NCBI GenBank assembly: GCA_964577315.1
Contig: CAZNYT010000011.1
Coordinates: 1-44,261, forward strand
DNA length: 44,261 nt
Reading direction: 5' to 3'
DNA from: Desulfonatronospira sp964577315
Lineage (GTDB): Bacteria > Desulfobacterota > Desulfovibrionia > Desulfovibrionales > Desulfonatronovibrionaceae
Shown: one piece after another, positions 24,341 to 33,849 of the stretch
How the letters are laid out: every line of letters begins with the position of its first letter
How positions within the stretch are numbered: the stretch's first letter is position 1
The notes under the pieces: generated by a model
What the model saw: the letters and a program-made list of their open reading frames with translations, nothing else
What the model was told of the DNA's origin: nothing
Database searches by the model: none
Translations under genes and position numbers: made by a program

Positions 24341-24901
24341 TTACCGGGTACTGACATCCGGGCTGTGCATGGCCTGGATATAGAACTTGCGCAGGTAGTT
24401 GATCCCGGATACCACCGCCAGGAGCATGGCTATGTGGATGAGCACCTGTCCCAGCAGGGTGGGATCGTATCCCCACCAAGGATAGTGCAGCATCAGGGGG
24501 CATAGGGCCACAACCTGGAATATGGTCTTTATCTTGCCGTAGCGGTCCGCGGGGATAACAATGCTTTGATCCGCCGCAACTGCCCTGAGCCCGGTTACAG
24601 TAATCTCCCTGCCGATGATCACTATGGCGATCCAGGCCTGTAGCCAACCGTTGTGCACCAGCATGATAAGAACCGAGGTAATAAGCAGCTTGTCCGCCAA
24701 TGGATCCAGAAATTTGCCCGTGTTGGTGACTTGGTTGTATCTGCGGGCCAGTAGACCGTCAAAGAGATCGGTCAAGGAGGAGATGATGAATAAAAGCATG
24801 GCCAGGGCAGCGGTTACTTTTCCTGGAAAGTAGAGCAGGGCAACGATCAGGGGAATGGTTCCTATCCTGGCAAATGTAAGGAGATTGGGCAAATTGAACA
24901 T
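24341..24901 (-). CDS. pgsA: CDP-diacylglycerol-glycerol-3-phosphate 3-phosphatidyltransferase
   Basis: This 186-residue integral membrane enzyme makes phosphatidylglycerol phosphate, the first committed step to PG and cardiolipin. The CDP-alcohol phosphotransferase motif DG..AR...G...D...D is present as DGLLARRYNQVTNTGKFLDP, near 48-67, followed by LADK. Four or more hydrophobic segments span the rest. AGGT lies 6 bp before the ATG, and the gene begins 7 bp after the lytic transglycosylase stop, in one operon with mobA and fdhE. Confidence 0.95.
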   Translation of the reverse strand: MFNLPNLLTFARIGTIPLIVALLYFPGKVTAALAMLLFIISSLTDLFDGLLARRYNQVTNTGKFLDPLADKLLITSVLIMLVHNGWLQAWIAIVIIGREITVTGLRAVAADQSIVIPADRYGKIKTIFQVVALCPLMLHYPWWGYDPTLLGQVLIHIAMLLAVVSGINYLRKFYIQAMHSPDVSTR

Positions 24902-24908
24902 AACTTAC

Positions 24909-25490
24909 CTATTCCTGGGTGCGAGTGTAGATATCCTTTACCTTTTGAACGTATTCCCGGGTTTCAGTGTAGGGCGGTATGCCATCGTAGGCATCTACCT
25001 TGGAGGGGCCGGCGTTATACGCTGCCAGTGCCAACTCCAGGCTCTGGAAACGATCCAGGAGATATCGGAAATACTGCACCCCGGCTTTTACATTGGCATC
25101 CGGGTCAAAGGGCTCCTCCAGTCCCAGATCGTGCTGTGTTCCGGGCATGATCTGCATTAGGCCCTGGGCTCCCACCGGAGATACCGCCCTGGTTTCAAAT
25201 CCGGATTCCACCTGGATCATGGCCCGGATCAGCTCCGGATCCACCTGGTATTGCCGGCTGTAGAGCTCAATGCTCTGCTCCAGGCGGGAAACATCTCGGG
25301 CCTCAGGATCCTGGAACTCGGCAAAGGGGCGGTACTTGTCCGAGGTGGGCAGATCTGTAAAATGATACGTACCCGTCTGGTCCTGGTAATAATAAACGGT
25401 TTCGGAGACTGCCCCAGAGGGATGGAACCCCAGTAGGCAAACCGTAAGCGCCAGAACTTTTGCTGCAATGATCAGGGATTCAGTGTTCAC
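24909..25490 (-). CDS. Soluble-type lytic murein transglycosylase (SLT domain)
   Basis: This 193-residue exported protein has a signal peptide (about 1-30), a short segment VYYYQDQTGTYHFTDLP resembling the DUF4124 module, and an SLT catalytic domain at about 85-190. The catalytic Glu is in MIQVESGF near 92, followed by GAQGLMQIMPGT near 106 and ALAAYNAGPSKVDAY near 155. It cleaves peptidoglycan glycan strands in the periplasm. GTG 25490 overlaps the mobA stop by 4 bp. Confidence 0.93.
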   Translation of the reverse strand: MNTESLIIAAKVLALTVCLLGFHPSGAVSETVYYYQDQTGTYHFTDLPTSDKYRPFAEFQDPEARDVSRLEQSIELYSRQYQVDPELIRAMIQVESGFETRAVSPVGAQGLMQIMPGTQHDLGLEEPFDPDANVKAGVQYFRYLLDRFQSLELALAAYNAGPSKVDAYDGIPPYTETREYVQKVKDIYTRTQE

Positions 25491-26149
25491 TTGGTTTCCA
25501 GGTCCGGGTTGGTCCCGGAGAGGACTTTTTCCAGTTCATAAGGGTAATTGATGTTAAAGAAACAGGGTTTCTCCTCCGGCCCGTACGGGATATGCAGACG
25601 GAACTGCTCGGGTATTGCTCTGGTTAATTTGTAGCATCCCTGCTGGTAAGAGGCAAGCAAGAGCTCCAGGCAGCTGGGTTCGTAAATAGCCACCAGGGCC
25701 TCGATATATCCGGTGCCTTCCTGCCTGTAAGTGGTCATGCATTTTTGGCGTCCGGATTGGCTCCAATGCTGGATCAGCCTGGACAGAATCCCCGGCTTCA
25801 GGCAGGGAAGATCGCAAGCCAGCACCAGGCAGGGCCTCTGGAGGCTCTCCAAGGCGGTTATTATTCCCCCCATGGGGCCAATTCCAGGGATCTTGTCCAG
25901 CATCCAGCTGGTGCCCAGTTCAGGGTCCACGCGCTGGCCCACTACATGGGTATCAGGACAAAATTCCCGGGAGAGGCCTACCATGCGCTGCACCAGGGTC
26001 TGCCCCTGGAGACAGACCCTGGTTTTGTCCCGGCCCAGGCGGGAGCTTTTGCCTCCGGCCAGGACAACCGCGCTAAGTTCCTGGAGGTCATCGCTTTTGG
26101 GCATTGCACACAGGTGTCTGGACAATCCGGATGCTGTTAAAAACCCCAT
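25487..26149 (-). CDS. mobA: Molybdenum cofactor guanylyltransferase
   Basis: The 220-residue product links GMP to the molybdenum (or tungsten) pterin cofactor, forming the dinucleotide used by formate dehydrogenases. The nucleotide-binding start LAGGKSSRLGRDKTRV is near 31-46, GPMGGI near 91 and the metal site ACDLPCLKP near 110. ATG 26149 overlaps the fdhE end by 13 bp. A second ATG at 26104 (MPKSDDLQ) gives a more usual N-terminus; neither has a strong ribosome site. It is next to fdhE, which fits joint use in maturing formate dehydrogenase. Confidence 0.9.
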   Translation of the reverse strand: MGFLTASGLSRHLCAMPKSDDLQELSAVVLAGGKSSRLGRDKTRVCLQGQTLVQRMVGLSREFCPDTHVVGQRVDPELGTSWMLDKIPGIGPMGGIITALESLQRPCLVLACDLPCLKPGILSRLIQHWSQSGRQKCMTTYRQEGTGYIEALVAIYEPSCLELLLASYQQGCYKLTRAIPEQFRLHIPYGPEEKPCFFNINYPYELEKVLSGTNPDLETK

Positions 26150-27024
26150 ACCGAGAGAGTTGGACGGATGTGTCCCTGTTCCTTGGCCTTGATGTCCAGG
26201 GGCAGGGATTCCAGGTCATCTATCGGAGGCAGGGCCTTTTTGTCCATCTCCCGGAAGTCAATGATCTTGATGTACAGGTTGCAGGAGTTGCAGATATCCA
26301 CCCTGAATCCGGGGATCTCCTTGGTATGGAAGAAGTCCAGGGCATCGCTCTTTTCCGTGGCGCAAAAAGGGCACCCCATCCGCTTGAAACGGTAAGCAGT
26401 ATGGCAAAAGCTGCAGTGCAGGTATTTAAAGCCCTGCTTTTCCCTGAGCTCGGCAATATAGGGCAAGCTGCCGCATACCGGGCAGTGTCCCTGGCTCCAG
26501 GTGTGGTTTCGAGGCAGGGCTAGGCTCAAGGCGTCCGCAGTCTTGACAATGGAGGGGGTGGCCCCGGTTTGGACCAGGAAATTAAGGCATCTTGGGCCAC
26601 TGGGTGTTTTTTCCCCGAAGGAGCGAAAGAAATCATCATCACCGCTGAGATACTTATCCAGAGCAGTATCCAGGAATTCAGGATCGTGCTCCATTTCCCT
26701 TTCAACGATTTGGGCTGCTTCAGCCAGGTGCCCCTTGTTGTCCAGCAAAAACCTCATGAGTTTCAGGATAAGATCCCTGGAGATTTCGCGGTCCAGGGGG
26801 AAGGAATCCCTGGGAAGCAAGGGCTTGCCGCTCAGGACCTCCTCGGGCTGAGGCAGGGATATATCCTGATCCAGGGTAGAGGAAACGTTTTCCATGGCCT
26901 TTAGCTGTTCGTGGAAGGCAAAATCCACCAGCTCCACAAGATCCTGGGGCAAGAAGGATTTCTGCTTCAACACCTTTTTTCTCTTGTGATAGGTTTTCAG
27001 AGTTTTGTCGGGTTCTGCAAACAT
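26137..27024 (-). CDS. fdhE: Formate dehydrogenase accessory protein FdhE
   Basis: This 295-residue cytoplasmic protein is needed for activity of respiratory formate dehydrogenases. Four CxxC pairs typical of FdhE are visible in the C-terminal half: CPVCG (near 187), CSFC (near 207), CPFC (near 223) and CNSC (near 250). They are rubredoxin-like iron-binding sites. The N-terminal half is helical. No formate dehydrogenase structural gene lies in the window. The 200-bp divergent region towards the PilZ gene should hold its promoter. Confidence 0.94.
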   Translation of the reverse strand: MFAEPDKTLKTYHKRKKVLKQKSFLPQDLVELVDFAFHEQLKAMENVSSTLDQDISLPQPEEVLSGKPLLPRDSFPLDREISRDLILKLMRFLLDNKGHLAEAAQIVEREMEHDPEFLDTALDKYLSGDDDFFRSFGEKTPSGPRCLNFLVQTGATPSIVKTADALSLALPRNHTWSQGHCPVCGSLPYIAELREKQGFKYLHCSFCHTAYRFKRMGCPFCATEKSDALDFFHTKEIPGFRVDICNSCNLYIKIIDFREMDKKALPPIDDLESLPLDIKAKEQGHIRPTLSVWGF

Positions 27025-27225
27025 GGCTGCTCCAATGATTTTTTGGGTTTAAATTGTATGTTCATGACATGGTTCTTTTTGTCACTAGCGACGTTTTTAG
27101 TTTAATCCAAGCTAAAAAGCAATGGTGAAAGGACTTTTTTCTTTGACACCCAGAGCCTGGTCTGGAAGGAAAGGGGATACAACTCTTAGGCCGGGCAGCA
27201 ACAGATTGGGGCAAGCGAGGATAGC

Positions 27226-28032
27226 ATGGGAAGTATTGAAAAACGCACCGAGGATCGTCTTTCCCTGGATATGGCCATCCTTCCCTTTTTGGGCTCCAGG
27301 GAAGAGGATCACAACCCTTTCCAGTACATTCTCCAGGACATCAGCCAAAACGGCGTGCGGATAGCTATACCCTCCTGGGTGCAAACCCGGGAAAAGCTAT
27401 ACCAGGGGGACAGGATCAACCTGCACCTTCCATATAAGTTCAAGGGCCAAAGCAGGAACCAGGGCAAAGTGGTCTGGGCATCCTGGGACAGCGAGGCTGA
27501 TGCCCAGGTTTGCGGAGTCTCTCTGGATATGAGCTTCCCGGAAACCTATCCGGTGTTCATTTCCCTGGAAACCCAGGAGATGGTAATCGGCTTGGAAAGG
27601 TTTGAATCCGCAAATCAGTTGTTGCTTTTGATCTTAAAGGATATGGCCCTGCTCAAAAGAGGTATGCTCATTTACCTGGGGCATTTGGCCACTTATTTTT
27701 CTCGGGTTTCCAAGTTTTCCCGGGAGGATTATGCCCTTTTTCGCAATCTGGTGATAAACGACATAAAAACCGGGATGCAAAGAAACAGTGCTTACCTGGA
27801 TTCGCTTTATTCCCGGGCCTGGTCCATGCATAGCCGATCCAGGGATTTTTTGGAAATCCTGGATGTGGACGAAGTGCGCAAAAGTGTGGAATCCGAGGTA
27901 TACGTGGAACTTTTCAGTTCTGTCCTTGATATTGAAACCGTGAACATGTTCCTCATGGCCCTGAAAACTCTGGAAAAGAAAAGCTACAACAATTACAACA
28001 CCCTGATGATGGTGTACATGGATAGATTTTAA
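27226..28032 (+). CDS. PilZ-domain protein with helical C-terminal domain
   Basis: This 268-residue protein starts with a PilZ-type c-di-GMP binding motif: the first arginine motif KRTEDR (residues 6-11) and the second motif DISQNG (near 38-43), then the beta-barrel strands to about 110. The remaining 150 residues are helical and I do not recognise them. There is no membrane segment. It is likely a c-di-GMP receptor. The gene lies next to a cellulose-synthase-like operon, overlapping the GH26 gene end by 4 bp on the other strand, and the synthase itself has no PilZ domain. TTGTCA (27079) and TTTAAT (27101) form a weak candidate promoter. Confidence 0.75.
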   Translation: MGSIEKRTEDRLSLDMAILPFLGSREEDHNPFQYILQDISQNGVRIAIPSWVQTREKLYQGDRINLHLPYKFKGQSRNQGKVVWASWDSEADAQVCGVSLDMSFPETYPVFISLETQEMVIGLERFESANQLLLLILKDMALLKRGMLIYLGHLATYFSRVSKFSREDYALFRNLVINDIKTGMQRNSAYLDSLYSRAWSMHSRSRDFLEILDVDEVRKSVESEVYVELFSSVLDIETVNMFLMALKTLEKKSYNNYNTLMMVYMDRF

Positions 28033-29072
28033 TTTTCCTTGTGAAGATGGGGCAGGGGAGAAAAAATCTTTCGCCGCACCTCCCCGGGATAGGTCTGATC
28101 CGGGCCAGCCTTTAGCCTCCAGTCCGTCTCCTTGTCCACCTGAAACCAGAAGATGCCCTGCAGATCCCATTGTTTTGCGGTTTCAAAGGCCCGCCGAACC
28201 CAAAGGTCGCGATCCCCGCCCCTGTCGGAAGCGGCGGTCTCAAACACGAAAATAGGCTTATCCGAACTGATTTCCCGTAGCTCCTTATAAATGGAGGAAA
28301 AAATTTCTTCAAAGGTCTGCCATCTGCTTTTCCAGCCGTGTTCCTCAAGGGTCCGGGTTTCTCCCCAGTTGTAGCCGTCCATGCCCAGAACGTCCACGTA
28401 CTTATGGCCGGGATAGTAATTCTTGGCCCGGTTCCAGTCCGCCCCGTCCTGGGGGCCGGGGACGGACTCCGAGTTGGGGCAGAAGGCAAGCAAAGCGTTA
28501 TCAGTCCCTGCTTTCCTGAACCTTTCCGATATATACCGAAACATCTCGCGGTAACGCTCCGGGCTGTCCGGACCGTAGCTGGACTGGTCCCCTCCCCAGT
28601 GGTAGCGTTTCAGGTTCATCTCGTGGGCGAAGCGGATTATCACAGGGTAGCCAAGCTCCCGGATCCGGGCGGCAAAATGGTCGATATACCCGTCATATCT
28701 GCCCTCTAGTATCTCCTGGGCCGGGATCATGTGCTCCCTTCCGCTCTGGTCGTAATACATGGGCTCCCAGGTGAGGCAGGCCAGCCCTCCGAACTCGTGA
28801 ATGGCCTTGAGGGTATCGCCGGGGAAATTCGTGTCAGCTGGATTCTCAGGCCATTGCAGGAAAAAGTTTACCATGCTCACCGGGAGCCCAGTCTGCTTTT
28901 CCATGTCCCGCAGCTGGGAGGTTTCAGTGGGAAGACCCTCCACAGCCAGGCCGAAATACATCTGATGGGTGGGCTCCATTCTGGCTTTACCGTTAACTTC
29001 TTTACAGCCGGACAATAATATAGCCAGGATAACCAGTAACCAGGTGGTTAAAAAGACGGGGTTGTGTTTCAT
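28029..29072 (-). CDS. GH26-like glycoside hydrolase lipoprotein
   Basis: This 347-residue protein has a lipoprotein signal with lipobox LSGC (Cys23) and a TIM-barrel region resembling GH26, a family that includes mannanases and mixed-linkage glucanases. The expected acid/base lies in IIRFAHEMN (Glu151) and the nucleophile in IFVFETA (Glu278); LTWEPMYY near 100 is also typical. It should act on a beta-linked polysaccharide at the cell surface or in the periplasm. It is the last gene downstream of the GT2 synthase (83 bp apart), a position where polysaccharide synthase operons often keep a hydrolase. Confidence 0.8.
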   Translation of the reverse strand: MKHNPVFLTTWLLVILAILLSGCKEVNGKARMEPTHQMYFGLAVEGLPTETSQLRDMEKQTGLPVSMVNFFLQWPENPADTNFPGDTLKAIHEFGGLACLTWEPMYYDQSGREHMIPAQEILEGRYDGYIDHFAARIRELGYPVIIRFAHEMNLKRYHWGGDQSSYGPDSPERYREMFRYISERFRKAGTDNALLAFCPNSESVPGPQDGADWNRAKNYYPGHKYVDVLGMDGYNWGETRTLEEHGWKSRWQTFEEIFSSIYKELREISSDKPIFVFETAASDRGGDRDLWVRRAFETAKQWDLQGIFWFQVDKETDWRLKAGPDQTYPGEVRRKIFSPLPHLHKEN

Positions 29073-29155
29073 ACTGATTCCGTAAATGCTTGATTTTTTT
29101 GTTGAATATGCTGAGTAGTTGCCCTCCTTGTTCTAAGGTAAAGGCATAGTGCTTT

Positions 29156-30820
29156 CTAATTGCCGCTAGTTTCAGCCCTGGTTTCCTCCAGGGGGTGGTT
29201 GAAGTAGAGAGTGGCCGAGAGGATCAGGAAATGATACAGGCACCAGAACCCGGTAACAGAAAGAGCCAGGATAAGCTCCCGCTCATAGTATATGCGCATC
29301 CCTGCCCATAGGACAGCTACAAAACATAGAAGGGCTAGTATCACCTGGGGCCAGAGGGCATAAAATGGCAGGGACAGGCTTTGACCCTTGGGAGTGGTCT
29401 GGAAGCTTCCCCGGATCCCCAGGATGGCCAGCAGGGAGGCCTTCATGTACACCGGGAAGCAAATGGCCTGTAAAAGCACTCCGCTTAGAATCTCCGAGAC
29501 CTTGTAGTGTCTCTGGCTCAGGGACCACAGAAATAGGGTCAGGGTGAGAACGATATAGGGAATGTAAAACATGAAGTACAGCTCAGGCCGGGCGAAATAG
29601 GTGGGAATATTGAAAAGGATGAACAGGATGGGCGAGATAACCAGTATCAAAAGAACCCAGCCCACGAAGTAATGGGTCCCGGAAAGCAGATATTCCCACC
29701 ACTTATATGCCGGTAGCTCCCTGGGATTTCTAATCAAGCGGGCAACTATGGTTCGAAACAGGCCCACCGTGCCCAGGGCCCAGCGAAACTGCTGCTTGAA
29801 ATATCCTCCTAGGTCCTCTGGACCGTCCCCGAATGCGCTAACCTTGTTCAGATAGGCGGATCTCCATCCCCTGAGGTGGAACTTCAGGGAGGTGGCAAAA
29901 TCCTCTGTAACCGAGGATTCTTCAAATCCACCCACATCCCTGAGGGCGTCCCGCTTGAAGATCACGTTGGTTCCGCAGCAGAACATGGCATCCTGCTGGC
30001 TCTTTCCCTCGCAGATGTATTCATAAAATACCGCCTGCTGCAGCCCGGAGCCACGGGAGACCCGGTTGGCTTCAAAATTGCTGTAGTACTGCGGGGTCTG
30101 GATGAAGGCCACATCAGGATTGGCCTCCATGCGGGCCACCAGGGGTTCGGCAAAGTCCGGGAGGGGATTCTGGTCAGCATCAAAGACAATGATATATCTC
30201 TCATCCCCTGGCTTTATGGTCTCTTCCTGGACGTAGGAGGAGAATTCGAACCCTTCCGGAGGCTTGCCGTCCAAAAAATCCAGAAAGTCGTTGATCATCC
30301 CGGCTTTGGCACCGTGCCACCTGCGACGGAACAGGTTCACCCCGATCCTTTGGCACATATCATCTATTTGTGACCGGTATTTTTCCGCCTCCCCGGGTTC
30401 CCAGCCTGGAAGATCATAGCGGGTATCGTCCAGGAAATAGATCTTCTTGTTGGGATAGGTAAGGTTGTAGAAGCAAGTCAGGGTCTCCTCCACCACGTGC
30501 AGGGGTTCCCGGTAGGAGGAAACTATTATGGCCACTGGGGGATACTGGATGAGGCTGGCAGGGGCGAGCATGTTCTTGGAGCTGGACTTTTCACCGGAGC
30601 TGATTACCCGGAACAGGTTCAGAAAGTATCCGAACCCGTGGGTTAGCACAAAGGTCTGGGCCAGAAGGAGCAAAAGTCCGAAAAATTTTTCATACCAGGC
30701 ATAATCCGCAATAATAAAGGTAACAGTCCTGGCCATGAGGTACAGGACAATGGAAATCAGGGTAAAGGAGACCAGCCCTAGGACCAGATTCTTTACAATG
30801 GGTTTTTGGGTCTTTCTCAT
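29156..30820 (-). CDS. Cellulose-synthase-like GT2 membrane glycosyltransferase
   Basis: This 554-residue inner-membrane protein has two N-terminal membrane segments (about 12-38 and 45-70) and a GT2 domain (about 95-350). Processive-synthase motifs are complete: FLDDT (Asp131/132), FDADQ (214-216), VTEDF (305-307) and QQFRWA (343-348). After more membrane segments comes FQTTPKG (about 473-479), which matches the gating-loop motif of bacterial cellulose synthase. There is no C-terminal PilZ domain. The product is probably a beta-linked glycan secreted through its own membrane channel, but the sugar is unknown. It lies between the outer-membrane TPR gene and the GH26 gene. Confidence 0.88.
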   Translation of the reverse strand: MRKTQKPIVKNLVLGLVSFTLISIVLYLMARTVTFIIADYAWYEKFFGLLLLLAQTFVLTHGFGYFLNLFRVISSGEKSSSKNMLAPASLIQYPPVAIIVSSYREPLHVVEETLTCFYNLTYPNKKIYFLDDTRYDLPGWEPGEAEKYRSQIDDMCQRIGVNLFRRRWHGAKAGMINDFLDFLDGKPPEGFEFSSYVQEETIKPGDERYIIVFDADQNPLPDFAEPLVARMEANPDVAFIQTPQYYSNFEANRVSRGSGLQQAVFYEYICEGKSQQDAMFCCGTNVIFKRDALRDVGGFEESSVTEDFATSLKFHLRGWRSAYLNKVSAFGDGPEDLGGYFKQQFRWALGTVGLFRTIVARLIRNPRELPAYKWWEYLLSGTHYFVGWVLLILVISPILFILFNIPTYFARPELYFMFYIPYIVLTLTLFLWSLSQRHYKVSEILSGVLLQAICFPVYMKASLLAILGIRGSFQTTPKGQSLSLPFYALWPQVILALLCFVAVLWAGMRIYYERELILALSVTGFWCLYHFLILSATLYFNHPLEETRAETSGN

Positions 30821-30933
30821 ATTATTTCATCCCGGAGTTAGCACTTCTTCAGGAAATAAGTTTTGGGTGAAACATGGGGAATAGTTGCTTCACTTTTAAC
30901 CTTTTACCTTTAACTTTTAACTCCCTAGACGTG

Positions 30934-33843
30934 TTAGAACCTGTAAAAAAATCCCATCTCCATGGAGGCCGCATCCCATTCCCGGGAGTTGTGCCACATG
31001 GCCCGGGTGTTTACGCCCAGCCCGGAGCTGAACTCCCGGTTCCAGGACCCAGCTACTTGTGCGGAGTGGTTCCGGTCCTTATCCGTGCCCAGGGTGAGCT
31101 CCAGCTGATAGTAGTGTTCCCTGGCCCCGCAAAAGAATTCCTCTGCCAGGTCATGGGTGAATTCCAGGGTGAGCTCGCTTCCCCAGTGATTTTCCGGGGT
31201 CCAGTAGGGATGCGTGAAATCTTGCAAGATGTTGTACTGATCTTGGTCATTCTCTGATTTATTGCTACTGGAAGTATCCCGGTGTTCCACGGACGCAATG
31301 GCCCTGAAGCGCCTGGGATGCTGGGTGAAGGCGTATGCTGCGCTGGTTTCCAGGGCACGTCCGTGGTTGCCGTCGCTGTAATCCAGGTACTCCCCTTCCA
31401 GGCCCAGATTCAGACCGCGCTGGGGATAAATATCCAATCCGGCCCTGTACCTGTGGGTATAGATTCCCTGGGCCAGGGCAACGGCATTGGGCACTTCCTC
31501 CCTCTTTTCGTAGCCCAGGTAGAGGGAGGCGTAGTTATCCAAATTGATCCCCATATTCAAGTATCCCAGAAACAAATCGTCAAGATCTATACTCGACTCT
31601 TCCATCAGGGTTCCTTTTGTTTCCAGGTCCTGGGAATAGGTTTTATATGTGGCTCCTCCGGTCAAGGTCACGTAGGGTCCGGTGACCAGCTCCCCTTGCA
31701 GGCTTGCCCCTGAGGCCCGAACGGAGCGGGCGTGATCCCGGGGGGACAGGAAATATTTGTTCCCGGTGAGCTTCAGGCTGTGCCTGGACTGGAAGAACAC
31801 CTCCACACCGGTATGCATCCTGTGCCTGTGCATCCTGCTCACGCGGATGTCCTCTAGCCCTTCTTCCTTGCGCCCCTTTTCCCTCCAGAAGCTGTAGCCG
31901 CCGAACAAAGAAGGGCTGGAGCGCTCTTGGCGCCTGTTCAAGGCCTTGGATGCCTGTCCGTGCAAGGGGTCCATCTCCAAGAGTTCCTGGTAGGCCTCTT
32001 TTTCCTCGTCTCCCAGGCCCAGGGCACAGTTCATCTGGGCTAGGTCCAAGAGGGCCTCCTGATTGCCGGGATCCAGCTCCACCAGTTCCTTAAGATGCCG
32101 CTTGGCCGGGGCAAAACGGCGGTCCCAGGCAAGCCTCTTGGATTCTCGCTCCAAATGGGCCTTTTTTTGAATCTTGTAGCGGTGGTTCAGACCGTGCTTC
32201 AGGCTTTGGATTTTCTCCCGGGTCAAGGCCTCCAGCTGGCGGCAGTGCTCCCGGTACCAGTCCAGGAAGTCCTGGTATCCGTGAAAAATTGATCCATTGC
32301 CTGCTTTTTGCTCCAGTTTGCCAAGTCCCGGGCCAAGCTGTTCTTTATGGATTTCCTCCAGGTCCAGAAGTTTTTCCAAAAAGAGCTCATCCACTGCAGG
32401 GGTTAGGATTTTTTGGTAATACTTATCCCCCAGATCCGGCATATTGCCCCAGTAAGCGGTCCGGGCCGCCTCCTTGGCCGGGACATGGTTGCCCGGGTTT
32501 TCCTGGTAAATATCCTGGTAAGCCCGGATGCTCTCCTGGTACTCTCCGGACCAGGAAAGCACCCTGGCCCGAGTTAACAGAAGCTTGTAGCTGTCCGGGA
32601 AAGAATCCAGCATATCCTCCAAGATCTCCAGGCTCTTGCTGTATCTGCCCATGGAGGCGTGAACCTCTGCCAGGCCCAGCCTGGCATCAAAATACTTTGG
32701 GGCCTGGCTCAGGGCGGATCGGTAGCTTTCAGCAGCCAGGTCCAGCTCACCCTGTCCAGCCAGTTTTTCTGCCATGTTCGTCAGCCTCTCCGGATCCGGA
32801 TCGCTCTGGACTACCTTTTGGACATAATCCGCAAGCGGCTTGCCCGTATGCTTGGCCAGCATTATCCGGGCAGAAGGATCTTCAGGGTCCAAGGCTTGAG
32901 CCTGTTTCAGGTGCTTTACTGCTTTTTCGGGATTGTTTCGTTTGATCTGGGTCTGGGCCAGCCCAACCCGGGCCTCTGGTTTTAGCTCCGGGTGCTGCAG
33001 GGCGTTTTTAAAGAGCCCTAGGGCGTCCTCCAGCCGGTTGTCCCCGAGATAGGCCCTGCCCCCGGGAATAAGCACCAATCTTTCCCGGCCGTGCTGGTCC
33101 AGGAAAGTATCCGTGTCCCGGGCTGCCCTGGAGAAATTCTTTTCCTTTAGACCTGTTCCGATCTTTTCCGCCCAGGCCTTAAGATATGTTTCCCAGTTAT
33201 TCTCTGGTTCCTGCCGGGTTACTCTTTTCAAGTATTTGCGGGCCTTTTCAAATCTTTGCTGGGCTACCAGGTTCCTGGCCAGCTTAAGATTCAGCTCCGG
33301 GTCTCCGGGATCCCGGGACAAATGCTCTCGGAGTATCCTTTCCCCGGAATAGAAGTCCCCCCACAGAAGCGAGCGCTCTGCAAACAAGAGCTCGGTCTCC
33401 AGCTTTTCGTCTCCTTCCAGCATATCCAGGGCCAAGAGATATATATCCCGGGACTGCTGGTAGCGTTTCAAGGAAGCAAGGACGTCCGCGACTTCCAGAA
33501 ATGTTTCCGGGTCAAACTTTCGGGTCCGGACAAAATCTTCAGCCAGGGAAAGGGCCTGGGAGCGGTTTTGCTTGGCCGCCTCCAGGCGGATGCGATAAAC
33601 CGCGGCCTTTTTGCTATCCGGGCGTTTTCTTTGGATGTGATCCAGCACCTCGCCGGCCCGGGAAAGGTGCTCCGGCTCCCTGCTTTGCAGGAGCAGATCC
33701 AGAAGCATCATCCGGGACTCGTGGTCCGAAATCATGTCCTGTTCCGGGACGATAGAGCTCGGGGCTTTGGCTTCACCTGCAGTGAATCCGGCTAGTGCCA
33801 GCCATAGGCAAAGCACGATACCCATTCCGGTTTTGGTTTTCAC
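30934..33843 (-). CDS. TPR / beta-barrel outer-membrane exopolysaccharide export protein
   Basis: This 969-residue exported protein has a signal peptide (about 1-27) and a long superhelix of TPR repeats (about 40-630). A C-terminal region from about 640 consists of alternating strands and ends in GFFYRF, as expected for an outer-membrane barrel with terminal Phe. The architecture is that of BcsC, PgaA and PelB, which carry newly made polysaccharide across the periplasm and outer membrane. Sequence outside the TPRs is not diagnostic. It starts 6 bp after the preceding TPR gene and lies upstream of the GT2 synthase. Confidence 0.85.
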   Translation of the reverse strand: MKTKTGMGIVLCLWLALAGFTAGEAKAPSSIVPEQDMISDHESRMMLLDLLLQSREPEHLSRAGEVLDHIQRKRPDSKKAAVYRIRLEAAKQNRSQALSLAEDFVRTRKFDPETFLEVADVLASLKRYQQSRDIYLLALDMLEGDEKLETELLFAERSLLWGDFYSGERILREHLSRDPGDPELNLKLARNLVAQQRFEKARKYLKRVTRQEPENNWETYLKAWAEKIGTGLKEKNFSRAARDTDTFLDQHGRERLVLIPGGRAYLGDNRLEDALGLFKNALQHPELKPEARVGLAQTQIKRNNPEKAVKHLKQAQALDPEDPSARIMLAKHTGKPLADYVQKVVQSDPDPERLTNMAEKLAGQGELDLAAESYRSALSQAPKYFDARLGLAEVHASMGRYSKSLEILEDMLDSFPDSYKLLLTRARVLSWSGEYQESIRAYQDIYQENPGNHVPAKEAARTAYWGNMPDLGDKYYQKILTPAVDELFLEKLLDLEEIHKEQLGPGLGKLEQKAGNGSIFHGYQDFLDWYREHCRQLEALTREKIQSLKHGLNHRYKIQKKAHLERESKRLAWDRRFAPAKRHLKELVELDPGNQEALLDLAQMNCALGLGDEEKEAYQELLEMDPLHGQASKALNRRQERSSPSLFGGYSFWREKGRKEEGLEDIRVSRMHRHRMHTGVEVFFQSRHSLKLTGNKYFLSPRDHARSVRASGASLQGELVTGPYVTLTGGATYKTYSQDLETKGTLMEESSIDLDDLFLGYLNMGINLDNYASLYLGYEKREEVPNAVALAQGIYTHRYRAGLDIYPQRGLNLGLEGEYLDYSDGNHGRALETSAAYAFTQHPRRFRAIASVEHRDTSSSNKSENDQDQYNILQDFTHPYWTPENHWGSELTLEFTHDLAEEFFCGAREHYYQLELTLGTDKDRNHSAQVAGSWNREFSSGLGVNTRAMWHNSREWDAASMEMGFFYRF

Positions 33844-33849
33844 GCCGGG

